The position numbers and the translations under genes are program-made. Below are positions 1 to 6,662 of a stretch of 24,664 nucleotides of DNA, one piece after another. The DNA lies in NCBI GenBank assembly GCA_964545075.1, contig CAZJFS010000055.1:1-24664 (forward strand), in the 5' to 3' direction. This DNA is from DAOPXV01 sp035352535. Lineage in GTDB: Bacteria; Muiribacteriota; UBA9980. The notes under the pieces are model-generated. The model was given only the letters and a program-made list of their open reading frames with translations, had not been told where the DNA came from and did not search any database. Within the stretch, counting starts at the first letter, position 1; the number at the start of each line of letters is the position of its first letter.

Positions 1-223
1 CGTCTACGTATACCTGTTTGGTTTCATAGTGGCCGCCGTCTTTTACTTTTTTGTAGTAGCCATTAACGTAGGTGCCGTCCGCCCTGTAATAAGCATCAAC
101 GTATATTTCTTTATAATCGTCCACATACACTTGTTTCGATTCATAATGGCCGTCTACGTATACTTGTTTCGTGCCGCCGTCTTTCCATACGTCTTCATAA
201 TGACCGTCTACGAATACTTGTTT
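1..223 (-). repeat. Coding tandem repeats (VDGHYE-type)
   Basis: Near-identical 19-base units occur at 1-19, 118-136, 151-169 and 205-223. On the minus strand they encode KQVYVDG or close variants, usually followed by HYE. Spacing is irregular (about 33-117 bases) and a degenerate copy (KEIYVDAYY) lies between. The array continues past the left edge, so the copy number is unknown. Confidence 0.8.
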
Positions 224-640
224 ATTTGCGGCGGGAACCCAGCGGTCAACATAGCCGGCGGGAACCTGAACCTCTTGTTTTACATAATAGCTTTCCGTTA
301 TAGTATAGTTGTTTTTTATAGCCTTTTCAAACATCGCGCGAGCCTGGGAATCGTTGGCGAGTTTCTGGCTTGTAAGACCTGATTTGCAATACGCTTCAAC
401 CATTTTAGATGCATCGTTTTTAGCGTCCTGCTTGTTGGAATAAGCTTTACCAAGGCGCGCCTGATATTCTTCAGCGGCCTTCATATAACATTCGAGTGCT
501 TTCTGATAATCGCCTTTTTGATAGTATTTGTCACCTTTTTCAAGATTGGTCCCTATTATTATTTCGTCACAACCTGTCGCGGTGAACAAAAATATCATAA
601 CCACAAAACTTAAAAGCGCCTTTTTCAAAAGATTACTCAT
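1..640 (-). CDS. Repeat-rich lipoprotein, C-terminus off window
   Basis: The frame read from ATG at 640 stays open to the window edge (213 codons), so the C-terminus is missing. The N-terminus has two lysines, a hydrophobic stretch and an ATGC lipobox-like site, so it is probably a lipoprotein with the acylated Cys near residue 24. Residues about 33-66 look like one TPR helix pair (KGDYQKALECYMKAAEEY), and a second helical stretch follows to about residue 110. From about residue 125 the chain turns into tandem aromatic and acidic units of the type KQVYVDGHYE, interspersed with KDGG linkers. A purine-rich GGGGGGG Shine-Dalgarno lies just upstream of the ATG, and a consensus promoter precedes it. 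I do not recognise the family. A surface or periplasmic structural or binding role is inference from the lipobox and repeats. Confidence 0.8.
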   Translation of the reverse strand, partial: MSNLLKKALLSFVVMIFLFTATGCDEIIIGTNLEKGDKYYQKGDYQKALECYMKAAEEYQARLGKAYSNKQDAKNDASKMVEAYCKSGLTSQKLANDSQARAMFEKAIKNNYTITESYYVKQEVQVPAGYVDRWVPAANKQVFVDGHYEDVWKDGGTKQVYVDGHYESKQVYVDDYKEIYVDAYYRADGTYVNGYYKKVKDGGHYETKQVYVD

Positions 641-700
641 ACTAATTCCCCCCTTTGCTTAATTTTATGATAAAAACATATGTAAAATTTTGTTAAAATA

Positions 701-729
701 ATTATACATAATAAAGTTGCCCATGTCAA
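701..729 (-). promoter_or_regulatory. Consensus sigma-70 promoter for the lipoprotein gene
   Basis: Read on the minus strand, a perfect TTGACA (724-729) is followed after exactly 17 bases by a perfect TATAAT (701-706). The predicted start of transcription is near 694, giving a leader of about 55 bases before the ATG at 640. Both hexamers match full consensus, which predicts a strong promoter. No operator-like dyad is evident over it. Confidence 0.85.
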
Positions 730-883
730 CACGATGAAAAATATTTACTGAAATATATTTGTCCGGCGGTCGTTGTTTGCCTTAAAACATGGTTTTTTTG
801 TGAACATGCTCATTCGCGACCGAAGCGTAAATTTATAAAAACAATAATTACATCCAACGGGTTCGCCATTATTTTAAGAGCAT

Positions 884-915
884 TTGACTTTAATTAAGTT
901 ATTTGATAGTATAAT
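884..915 (+). promoter_or_regulatory. Likely promoter for the 54-residue peptide gene
   Basis: TTGACT (884-889) precedes TAGTAT (907-912) at 17 bases and TATAAT (910-915) at 20 bases. Either pairing is plausible. Transcription would begin near 920, only about 25 bases before the ATG at 945. The stretch 730-883 between this and the divergent lipoprotein promoter holds no gene or clear motif that I can see. Confidence 0.55.
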
Positions 916-944
916 AATATAAGATAATAAAAAGGAGGCGCTCT

Positions 945-1109
945 ATGGATATCGGAACCGTAGGAACGACCCCGTACCAAACATACATCCCGCCCGAACG
1001 CCAGGAGCCCCCGCGCGCAGAAAAAACGGAAGCCCCGAAGGAACCGGCGCGCGTAGAAAACCGTGAGCCGGCAGGTCAGTTGGGCGTAATGGTAGATATA
1101 AAAGCCTGA
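945..1109 (+). CDS. Small proline-rich hypothetical protein (54 aa)
   Basis: A 54-codon frame starts with ATG 945, seven bases after an AAAAAGGAGG ribosome-binding site and behind a plausible promoter. It ends at TGA 1107-1109. The product begins MDIGTVG, has a central region rich in Pro, Glu, Arg and Lys (residues 16-43), and ends LGVMVDIKA. There is no signal peptide or membrane segment. The architecture, with a short ordered N-terminus, a charged proline-rich linker and a short hydrophobic C-terminus, resembles small YjfB-like or motility-associated peptides whose N-termini begin MDI, but that link is weak. Treat it as a hypothetical protein with a well-supported start. A longer minus-strand frame covers the same DNA but lacks a comparable start signal. 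Confidence 0.65.
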   Translation: MDIGTVGTTPYQTYIPPERQEPPRAEKTEAPKEPARVENREPAGQLGVMVDIKA

Positions 1110-1360
1110 AGATCGAGGGCTCATCATATAATTAAATATTTTTAATAGCCGCAACCTAGCATGAATAATAGGTTATATTTAGATTTTTTTGCTATTTTTC
1201 GACCGGCATTATATTATCATTACTTGTTTTAACGTTGTAGCATGACGCTCATCCGGCTTCGCGGCAAAGCCATTTCACATAACGCTTCCGTTCGTCGCCA
1301 ATTTCATTTTCAATCCCAAAATAAAGCGAGCAGGCCGCCGGAGCCGTCTGAACGGACGGC
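1110..1360. other. Intergenic stretch between convergent genes
   Basis: No gene seen. A weak plus-strand hairpin (AACCTA 1153-1158 with TAGGTT 1169-1174) is followed ten bases later by seven T residues (1184-1190), and could end transcription of the small peptide gene. A 5-bp GGCTT/AAGCC hairpin lies near 1255-1271. The rest has no recognisable element. Confidence 0.4.
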
Positions 1361-1361
1361 T
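1342..1361 (-). terminator. Possible terminator hairpin of the membrane-protein gene
   Basis: AGCCGTC (1342-1348) pairs with GACGGCT (1355-1361) across a six-base loop, directly abutting the stop codon of the minus-strand gene ending at 1361. On the transcript it is followed by a GC-rich CCGGCGGCC and only later by TTTATTTT. It therefore lacks the immediate U-run of a classical intrinsic terminator. Confidence 0.3.
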
Positions 1362-3541
1362 TATTTCGCGCATTGAAACGCCTTAAGCGCTCCCGCACGG
1401 TAACGATCGCGCGCGTATAAAACGTTGTCGTACATCACGAAAATTTTGTCGTCGAGGTATTTAACCCAGGCTGGCGAAGGCGCCCGGAACACATTTTTAA
1501 ATTCGGACGCAAGCTCCAGACTGGAGCGCTCATTATACAGCCATCCCGTTTTTAAATAAATGAGCTCGCCGTCGGCGTATAAAGCGGCTATTTCACGTTC
1601 CCGCGACGGGGATACGTCGAAAGCTAGAAGCTGCTTCCCGCTTTCACAATAAAAATCCGAAACCTTTCCCGGAACAAGCGTCAGCGGATCGAATTCAAGA
1701 AGCTTGAAGGCATCCGTCCGCTCAGAATAAACCGCCGCGGCGATCATTTTTTTACCGGTTCCGGCCGCTCCGGAGGCTTTCGTAATCTCGTGCGCTCCGG
1801 CGGGCAGAGAAACTTCACGCACCAGGCTCAGTTCGGACGTTCCATAGACATACTCGGCCGCCAGAAGATCATTTGAAAAAAAGCGGGACCACAGGCAGAG
1901 TACACCGTCAAAATAGGAAACGGACACACCGCCGCCTTCGGGCTGATTGATATTCCAGCCAAAAAGCGTCGAAATGTTCAAGACAGTTCCGCCGTCTTTT
2001 CTTAATATAAGCGCCAATTCGTTAGTGGAAACGGACACGTCGACGTTTGAAACGGCTTCTCCGGCCTTTGCCGCGGGCAACTCGATTATTTTTTTGCTCT
2101 TCGGCGTAAGACGAAAAAGACTTTTTTCAGTCAGAACAAGAAATTCATCAGCGGAACATGGAACGACCGATCTCATCGAACGTATATCGTTGACGATCAT
2201 TTCCATTTTTGCGTCCGACGTATTAAAGACCCTTATATTGCCGGAATAATCATAAACAGCGGCGAAGCGCATATCATTTGAAATAGCCGCGAAGTTTTTA
2301 ACCTCGGACTGGAATTTATTATATTGCGAATCGTCGTCGAACATCAGAAACCTGTCGCCGGAAAGCTCATAACCGCGCATAAAGCTCCAGCCGTCCGTGC
2401 GAACGCCAACGGATAATTTATATGAAAAACGCGTGGATATTCGAGCTGCTTCACCTTCGCTTATCATGGCCACGGAAAAAGGATACACGACATGAATCAC
2501 GGCCTGACCGCCAGCCATGGACGATCCGGTAACCGACGCTATCAGCCCTTCTCCGCTCCGCCCGTTCTTCGGATCGATTATATGCCATCCTCCGTCCGCC
2601 GAAACGCGGACGTATTTCATATCGGCATATTTCCTGCGAGCCTCGTCTCCGCCAGGGATGACGATCGCCTCGGCGGGAACCCTGAATATGGCCATATAAC
2701 CCAGCAGGTCGTCGTAATAAAGCGTCGCCCCCGCGCAGTCGAACTCGTGGTTTTTCATGGAAACCGAGCTTGTAAACAACATGGAAGCCATCAGCGTAAG
2801 CATTGCAAGCGAAAGAAAAACCTGGCATGAAATGGAAATGGGCGAAACGGACGCCGCGGCCGGCAAGGACTGATCACTCACGCCACCGCGCACGGGTATG
2901 AAATAATAGATAAGGAAGGCGGCCGCGAACATGGCAAAGATATATAAAGCGGATCCCGGCCCCGGCTCGAGATTTAAAAGAAAAATATAATGCGCGGTTT
3001 CTATGATGGCGGCGACGAGATAAACATTCGAAAAAGAAACGCGGCCGCAAAACTTGTGAAACATGGCGATAACCGGAATCCATGCAAACGTCAGCGGAAT
3101 ATGGCGGGCCGCCGCCGTAAATTTAAACGATGCGCTCGCGGCGTTGGCGTTTAGCGCATCGATATATATATTGAAAACGCCGTTCTGAAAGATCAGGATG
3201 AACGGGAGCAGCAAATAATGGTTGCGGGTCGAATACGCGAAATAAAGGCCGACAAGAGCGGGAACGATCCACGGCCATGAATACGCATGGCAAAAAAAGT
3301 AACCGTATATTGCCGTATAACAATAAACTCCATATACCGCGACGGTAAGAATAAAAGTAGCGTATCCGAAATCTCTTTCGTTAAATATGGAGGCAATGCC
3401 GGCATTCGCGAGAGCCACGGCCGGTAGAATAACCAGGCGCCAGGGAACGGCGATATGTTTGATAAGGACGACGGCGCAAATATTCAAAAAAATTAATGCG
3501 CCGAGCCATAATATTTTTCCCCAGTAATTTTGGCTTTTCAT
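1361..3541 (-). CDS. Polytopic membrane protein with large soluble C-terminal domain
   Basis: This 726-residue protein is of no family I recognise. Residues about 10-260 contain eight or nine hydrophobic segments (approximately 10-28, 33-53, 60-83, 90-104, 108-125, 145-162, 170-190, 197-217 and 238-260). The remaining 460 residues are soluble and beta-rich. They contain short blade-like repeats (for example FAAVYDYSGNIRVFNT and EFLVLTEKSLFRLTP) that suggest a WD40/NHL-like propeller outside the cytoplasmic membrane. ATG 3541 is the first start available, because an in-frame TGA lies four codons upstream; its ribosome site is weak. It is divergent from the secreted protein at 3834, which shares the motif VLTEK. 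No catalytic motif is visible. A role as an envelope sensor or scaffold is inference. Confidence 0.8.
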   Translation of the reverse strand: MKSQNYWGKILWLGALIFLNICAVVLIKHIAVPWRLVILPAVALANAGIASIFNERDFGYATFILTVAVYGVYCYTAIYGYFFCHAYSWPWIVPALVGLYFAYSTRNHYLLLPFILIFQNGVFNIYIDALNANAASASFKFTAAARHIPLTFAWIPVIAMFHKFCGRVSFSNVYLVAAIIETAHYIFLLNLEPGPGSALYIFAMFAAAFLIYYFIPVRGGVSDQSLPAAASVSPISISCQVFLSLAMLTLMASMLFTSSVSMKNHEFDCAGATLYYDDLLGYMAIFRVPAEAIVIPGGDEARRKYADMKYVRVSADGGWHIIDPKNGRSGEGLIASVTGSSMAGGQAVIHVVYPFSVAMISEGEAARISTRFSYKLSVGVRTDGWSFMRGYELSGDRFLMFDDDSQYNKFQSEVKNFAAISNDMRFAAVYDYSGNIRVFNTSDAKMEMIVNDIRSMRSVVPCSADEFLVLTEKSLFRLTPKSKKIIELPAAKAGEAVSNVDVSVSTNELALILRKDGGTVLNISTLFGWNINQPEGGGVSVSYFDGVLCLWSRFFSNDLLAAEYVYGTSELSLVREVSLPAGAHEITKASGAAGTGKKMIAAAVYSERTDAFKLLEFDPLTLVPGKVSDFYCESGKQLLAFDVSPSREREIAALYADGELIYLKTGWLYNERSSLELASEFKNVFRAPSPAWVKYLDDKIFVMYDNVLYARDRYRAGALKAFQCAK

Positions 3542-3833
3542 TCCATACGCTCACTTCGCTTTTGATTATGGCCATCAGAACAAGCAATATCGCCATAAAA
3601 TAACTTCACGGCAATGCAAATAACAGCCCGACAGGGTTATTATAACAAATAATGACAATAATTTAAACTTTAATTTTTTGAATTTATTTTTTTGAAACGT
3701 CATGAAACTCACGCCGCGGGCATTAAAAACACTAAACTTCAAAAATAAATTGATTTTAAAATGTATTTGTGTTAATTATATTAACGGCGATAATTTCGCG
3801 AACGTTAAAAACATGGATTGAAAAGGAATAAAA
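3542..3833. other. Divergent promoter region
   Basis: This A+T-rich spacer of 292 bases separates two divergent envelope genes. It carries the minus-strand promoter at 3639-3667 (listed separately). For the plus gene only a weak candidate is visible: TTGATT at 3750-3755 with A+T-rich sequence (TAATTATATT) from 3773, without a convincing -10 at proper spacing. No gene seen. Confidence 0.5.
3639..3667 (-). promoter_or_regulatory. Promoter for the polytopic membrane protein gene
   Basis: On the minus strand TTTAAA (3662-3667) is followed after 17 bases by a perfect TATAAT (3639-3644), itself preceded by TGT, giving an extended -10 (TGTTATAAT). The leader to the ATG at 3541 would be about 90 bases. 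An inverted repeat at 3619-3641 overlaps the expected transcription start. Confidence 0.6.
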
Positions 3834-5459
3834 ATGATAAAAAAAGTACAATTACTGATAACGGTCTCGCTGGCGTGCATTTTTATAGCGGCCGCCGCCG
3901 CGTCCGGGCAGACGCCCGAAAATATAACGCTCATAAATTGTTTCCGGTTCGATCTCGACGGAGCCGCCGTTTACGGGGATTCACTTAAAACGGACGGTGT
4001 CTTCATAGATTTTTTTCTAACACGCGCTAACTTCGGCAAAAATTTTAAGGTAAAGATCCAGGCCGACAGCGGAAGAATTGAAAACTTCGATCCGGTCGAG
4101 GAAATAAAGCTTCTCCCGCCCGCCTCCTCGGAAGAAATATACCTGAAATATGGAGATCTCGAAAACATCCAGGGAAAGCCATTCGCCTTCGACGGCCCAG
4201 CGATCGCTTCGGTCAAGCTCGAACTTGGCGCGAAGTCCTTTTACGCCGCCATTGCTCGTGACCAAGCCCTTTATATTTTTCCCGCGCCCGTAAAAAGTGT
4301 AAAAACACAGCCGGCTTTCAAGGCATACCTTCCGGATGCTCCACGCCGGATATACGTTTCAAAAGACCGGATATTCGTGCTGACCGAAAAACACCTGAGC
4401 GGATTTCAGATACGCCGCGGAACGCCTAAGACGCCCGAAAGCCTTGCCATGACTTCCGAAACGGCTTATACGCCGGCGCAGGCGCTGAAAAAAAACATCA
4501 AGCTCTTCGAGGAAACCAACAATTATAGTTTTGACACAAAATATCTTTCAAGCGATTTTTTCAGGTTTCATAAAGTGGTTCCGCTCCAGAACGGCTCTTC
4601 CGCAAATTCAACGCTGGCCTACTTCACCGGAAGCTACGGGCAAGGAAACCGTCACATATACTCGCTCGGTTCAGATTTTGAAATCAGGCGGGTCTCGAAT
4701 TTTTCCGGCGTCATAACCGACTTCGAGCTCATCGACCCGAAAAAACCCTCATTCACGATCAAGCACAAGAAATTTGAAAACTCTGGCGAGAATCCGGCCA
4801 TAAAATGGATATATACGCCGCCGGCGGACCTCGCGGCTCCGAAGGAAACGCCTTCTGAAAAAGCCGATATGAAATCAGGCGCGGGGCTTATCGCCGTTTC
4901 GAAAAAAATCCCGGGAGAAGAAAGGATCGGCGTATTCGTCGCAGGAAGCATTGGAAACGAAATTTTCAAGCTGAAAAAAATAACGGACGGATCCGATACA
5001 TTAGAGGAAATCTCATCATTCAGGCTTCCGACGGCAGCCAAAGACTTAAAATCGCCGGATTTCATAGCCGCAATTTCGCATAACGTAAAGTCGCCCGTCT
5101 TCGCTTATTATGCGCCCAGATCCTCGCGCGTATGGTTGATCGACGCGATAGGCGGCCACATAATCGACGGAATTTACTTCAACCAGAAATACGGTCTGGT
5201 AACCTCGATGAAATTTTTAGGCGACGGCAATATTCTGGCCATAAAAACGGACCTTTTCGAAGGGAACGATTTTACCAGGGTAGGATCGTCCTCGCTGTTC
5301 TTGTACCGGTTCGAGCATAAGACGCTTACCGAAATATGCCGCCACAAGATAATATCGGACTATGATTACGTCCGATACAACAACGGAAACCATGTTATAA
5401 TGGTTTTCGGAAAAGAGCGGACGGAAACGGACTCGCTCGGAATCATAAATATCCGATAA
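3834..5459 (+). CDS. Secreted hypothetical protein
   Basis: This 541-residue protein begins MIKKVQLLITVSLACIFIA, a typical Sec signal peptide with cleavage likely near the AAASG at residues 21-25. The mature part has no further membrane segments. It is rich in beta-type segments, and its C-terminal third (after about residue 350) has repeated WLIDAIGGHI or LAIKTDLFEG style strands, as expected of a propeller-like fold. A lysine-, proline- and glutamate-rich linker sits near residues 325-345. The start is supported by AAAAGGAA eight bases upstream of the ATG. It lies 54 bases before alanine racemase on the same strand and could be cotranscribed with it. I do not recognise the family. It shares VLTEK-type strands with the divergent membrane protein, so a common envelope role is possible. 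Confidence 0.8.
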   Translation: MIKKVQLLITVSLACIFIAAAAASGQTPENITLINCFRFDLDGAAVYGDSLKTDGVFIDFFLTRANFGKNFKVKIQADSGRIENFDPVEEIKLLPPASSEEIYLKYGDLENIQGKPFAFDGPAIASVKLELGAKSFYAAIARDQALYIFPAPVKSVKTQPAFKAYLPDAPRRIYVSKDRIFVLTEKHLSGFQIRRGTPKTPESLAMTSETAYTPAQALKKNIKLFEETNNYSFDTKYLSSDFFRFHKVVPLQNGSSANSTLAYFTGSYGQGNRHIYSLGSDFEIRRVSNFSGVITDFELIDPKKPSFTIKHKKFENSGENPAIKWIYTPPADLAAPKETPSEKADMKSGAGLIAVSKKIPGEERIGVFVAGSIGNEIFKLKKITDGSDTLEEISSFRLPTAAKDLKSPDFIAAISHNVKSPVFAYYAPRSSRVWLIDAIGGHIIDGIYFNQKYGLVTSMKFLGDGNILAIKTDLFEGNDFTRVGSSSLFLYRFEHKTLTEICRHKIISDYDYVRYNNGNHVIMVFGKERTETDSLGIINIR

Positions 5460-5513
5460 ACCCGTTTTGACGCCCGTCAGAATCATTTTTTTAAAAAGGC
5501 AAGGTGCACGTTT

Positions 5514-6662
5514 ATGAACTCAAATCTTCTCACATGGGTGGAAATATCCCGCGGAGCTTTAATCAACAATATAAGGGCGGCGCGTCAGCGCGTCGGAAAA
5601 GACGTCAAAATCATGGCGATCGTCAAGGCGAACGCATACGGTCACGGGCTGATCCAGGTCGCAACCACCGCGGACGAAGAAAAAGTCGATTTTTTCGGCG
5701 TGAACTCCCTTCATGAAGCCATCGCTCTTCGCAACGCCAAAATAAAAACGCCGGTGCTCGTTCTGGGATATACTCCCTTAGCCAATCTTAAAGACGCCGT
5801 TAATCATGACGTAGCGGTCGTGGCGTATAACGTTGAAACGGTGAACAAACTGCAGGAACTGGCGGCAAAATATAAAAAAGACGCCAGAATCCATATCAAG
5901 GTCGAAACCGGACTTCACAGGCAGGGAGTCAACCCCGAAGAGCTCGATGACTTCTTAAAACTCGTCAAAAGCAAAAAGAATGTCATCGCCGAAGGCATGT
6001 CCACTCACTACGCCAACATAGAAGACACCACGGAACATTCATACGCCAATCTTCAGGTTGAAAATTTCAATGATGCTTTCGAAGCGGCCAAACGCGCCGG
6101 CCTTGACATAAAATACCGTCACACCGCGTGTACGGCGGCCACGATACTCTTTTCGAAAGTCCACTTTGAAATGATAAGATTCGGGATTGGCCTTTACGGC
6201 ATGTGGCCGTCAAAGGAAACCAAAATTTCCGCCTATGAACGAAAAATCGGGGAGTTCAACCTCGTGCCCGTGCTTACCTGGAAAACGCGAGTGGCCCAGG
6301 TCAAGGACGTTCCACCTAATTCGTACATCGGATACGGATGCTCCGACTTCGTAACGCAAAAAAGCCGGATCGCGATACTCCCCATCGGATATTACGACGG
6401 ATACGACAGGAAGCTTTCGAACGTCGGATACGTTCTCATCCACGGAAAACGCGCTCCCATACTCGGCAGAATATGCATGAACATGTGCATCGTCGACATC
6501 ACCAACATCGAAGGCGTAATACCCGAGGACGAGGTCATACTTCTCGGTTCTTCAGATGACGACGCGATAACGGCCGAAACCATGGCATCGAAAATCGGAA
6601 CCATAAATTACGAGGTCGTCACCAGGATAAACGAATCCCTGCCAAGAATATTAGTAAATTAA
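5514..6662 (+). CDS. alr: Alanine racemase
   Basis: This PLP enzyme interconverts L- and D-alanine and supplies D-Ala for peptidoglycan in the cytoplasm. It has 382 residues, the usual family length. The cofactor lysine is K38 in VKANAYGHG. The phosphate-binding and barrel motif RFGIGLYG follows near residue 225. The second catalytic base is Tyr274 in YIGYGCS, aligned with the Tyr265 region of the Geobacillus enzyme. The C-terminal beta-domain shows PIGYYDGYDR and GRICMNMCIVDIT. ATG 5514 is preceded by AAAAAGGCAAGG. Pairing with a wall-lytic SpoIID protein on the opposite strand fits a peptidoglycan neighbourhood. The stop codon shares bases with the stop of the convergent gene. Family identification is secure; whether it is the only alr copy cannot be told. 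Confidence 0.96.
   Translation: MNSNLLTWVEISRGALINNIRAARQRVGKDVKIMAIVKANAYGHGLIQVATTADEEKVDFFGVNSLHEAIALRNAKIKTPVLVLGYTPLANLKDAVNHDVAVVAYNVETVNKLQELAAKYKKDARIHIKVETGLHRQGVNPEELDDFLKLVKSKKNVIAEGMSTHYANIEDTTEHSYANLQVENFNDAFEAAKRAGLDIKYRHTACTAATILFSKVHFEMIRFGIGLYGMWPSKETKISAYERKIGEFNLVPVLTWKTRVAQVKDVPPNSYIGYGCSDFVTQKSRIAILPIGYYDGYDRKLSNVGYVLIHGKRAPILGRICMNMCIVDITNIEGVIPEDEVILLGSSDDDAITAETMASKIGTINYEVVTRINESLPRILVN

Noticed and set aside
1..223. Possible CRISPR-like direct repeats
   Set aside because: Spacing is irregular, the units are in frame and encode a protein repeat, and no cas gene is present.
29..382. Plus-strand 117-residue frame
   Set aside because: It is the antisense shadow of the lipoprotein, which has promoter, ribosome site and lipobox.
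894..1154. Minus-strand 86-residue frame
   Set aside because: It covers the small plus-strand peptide gene and its promoter, has no ribosome-binding site and a low-complexity Arg/Phe-rich product.
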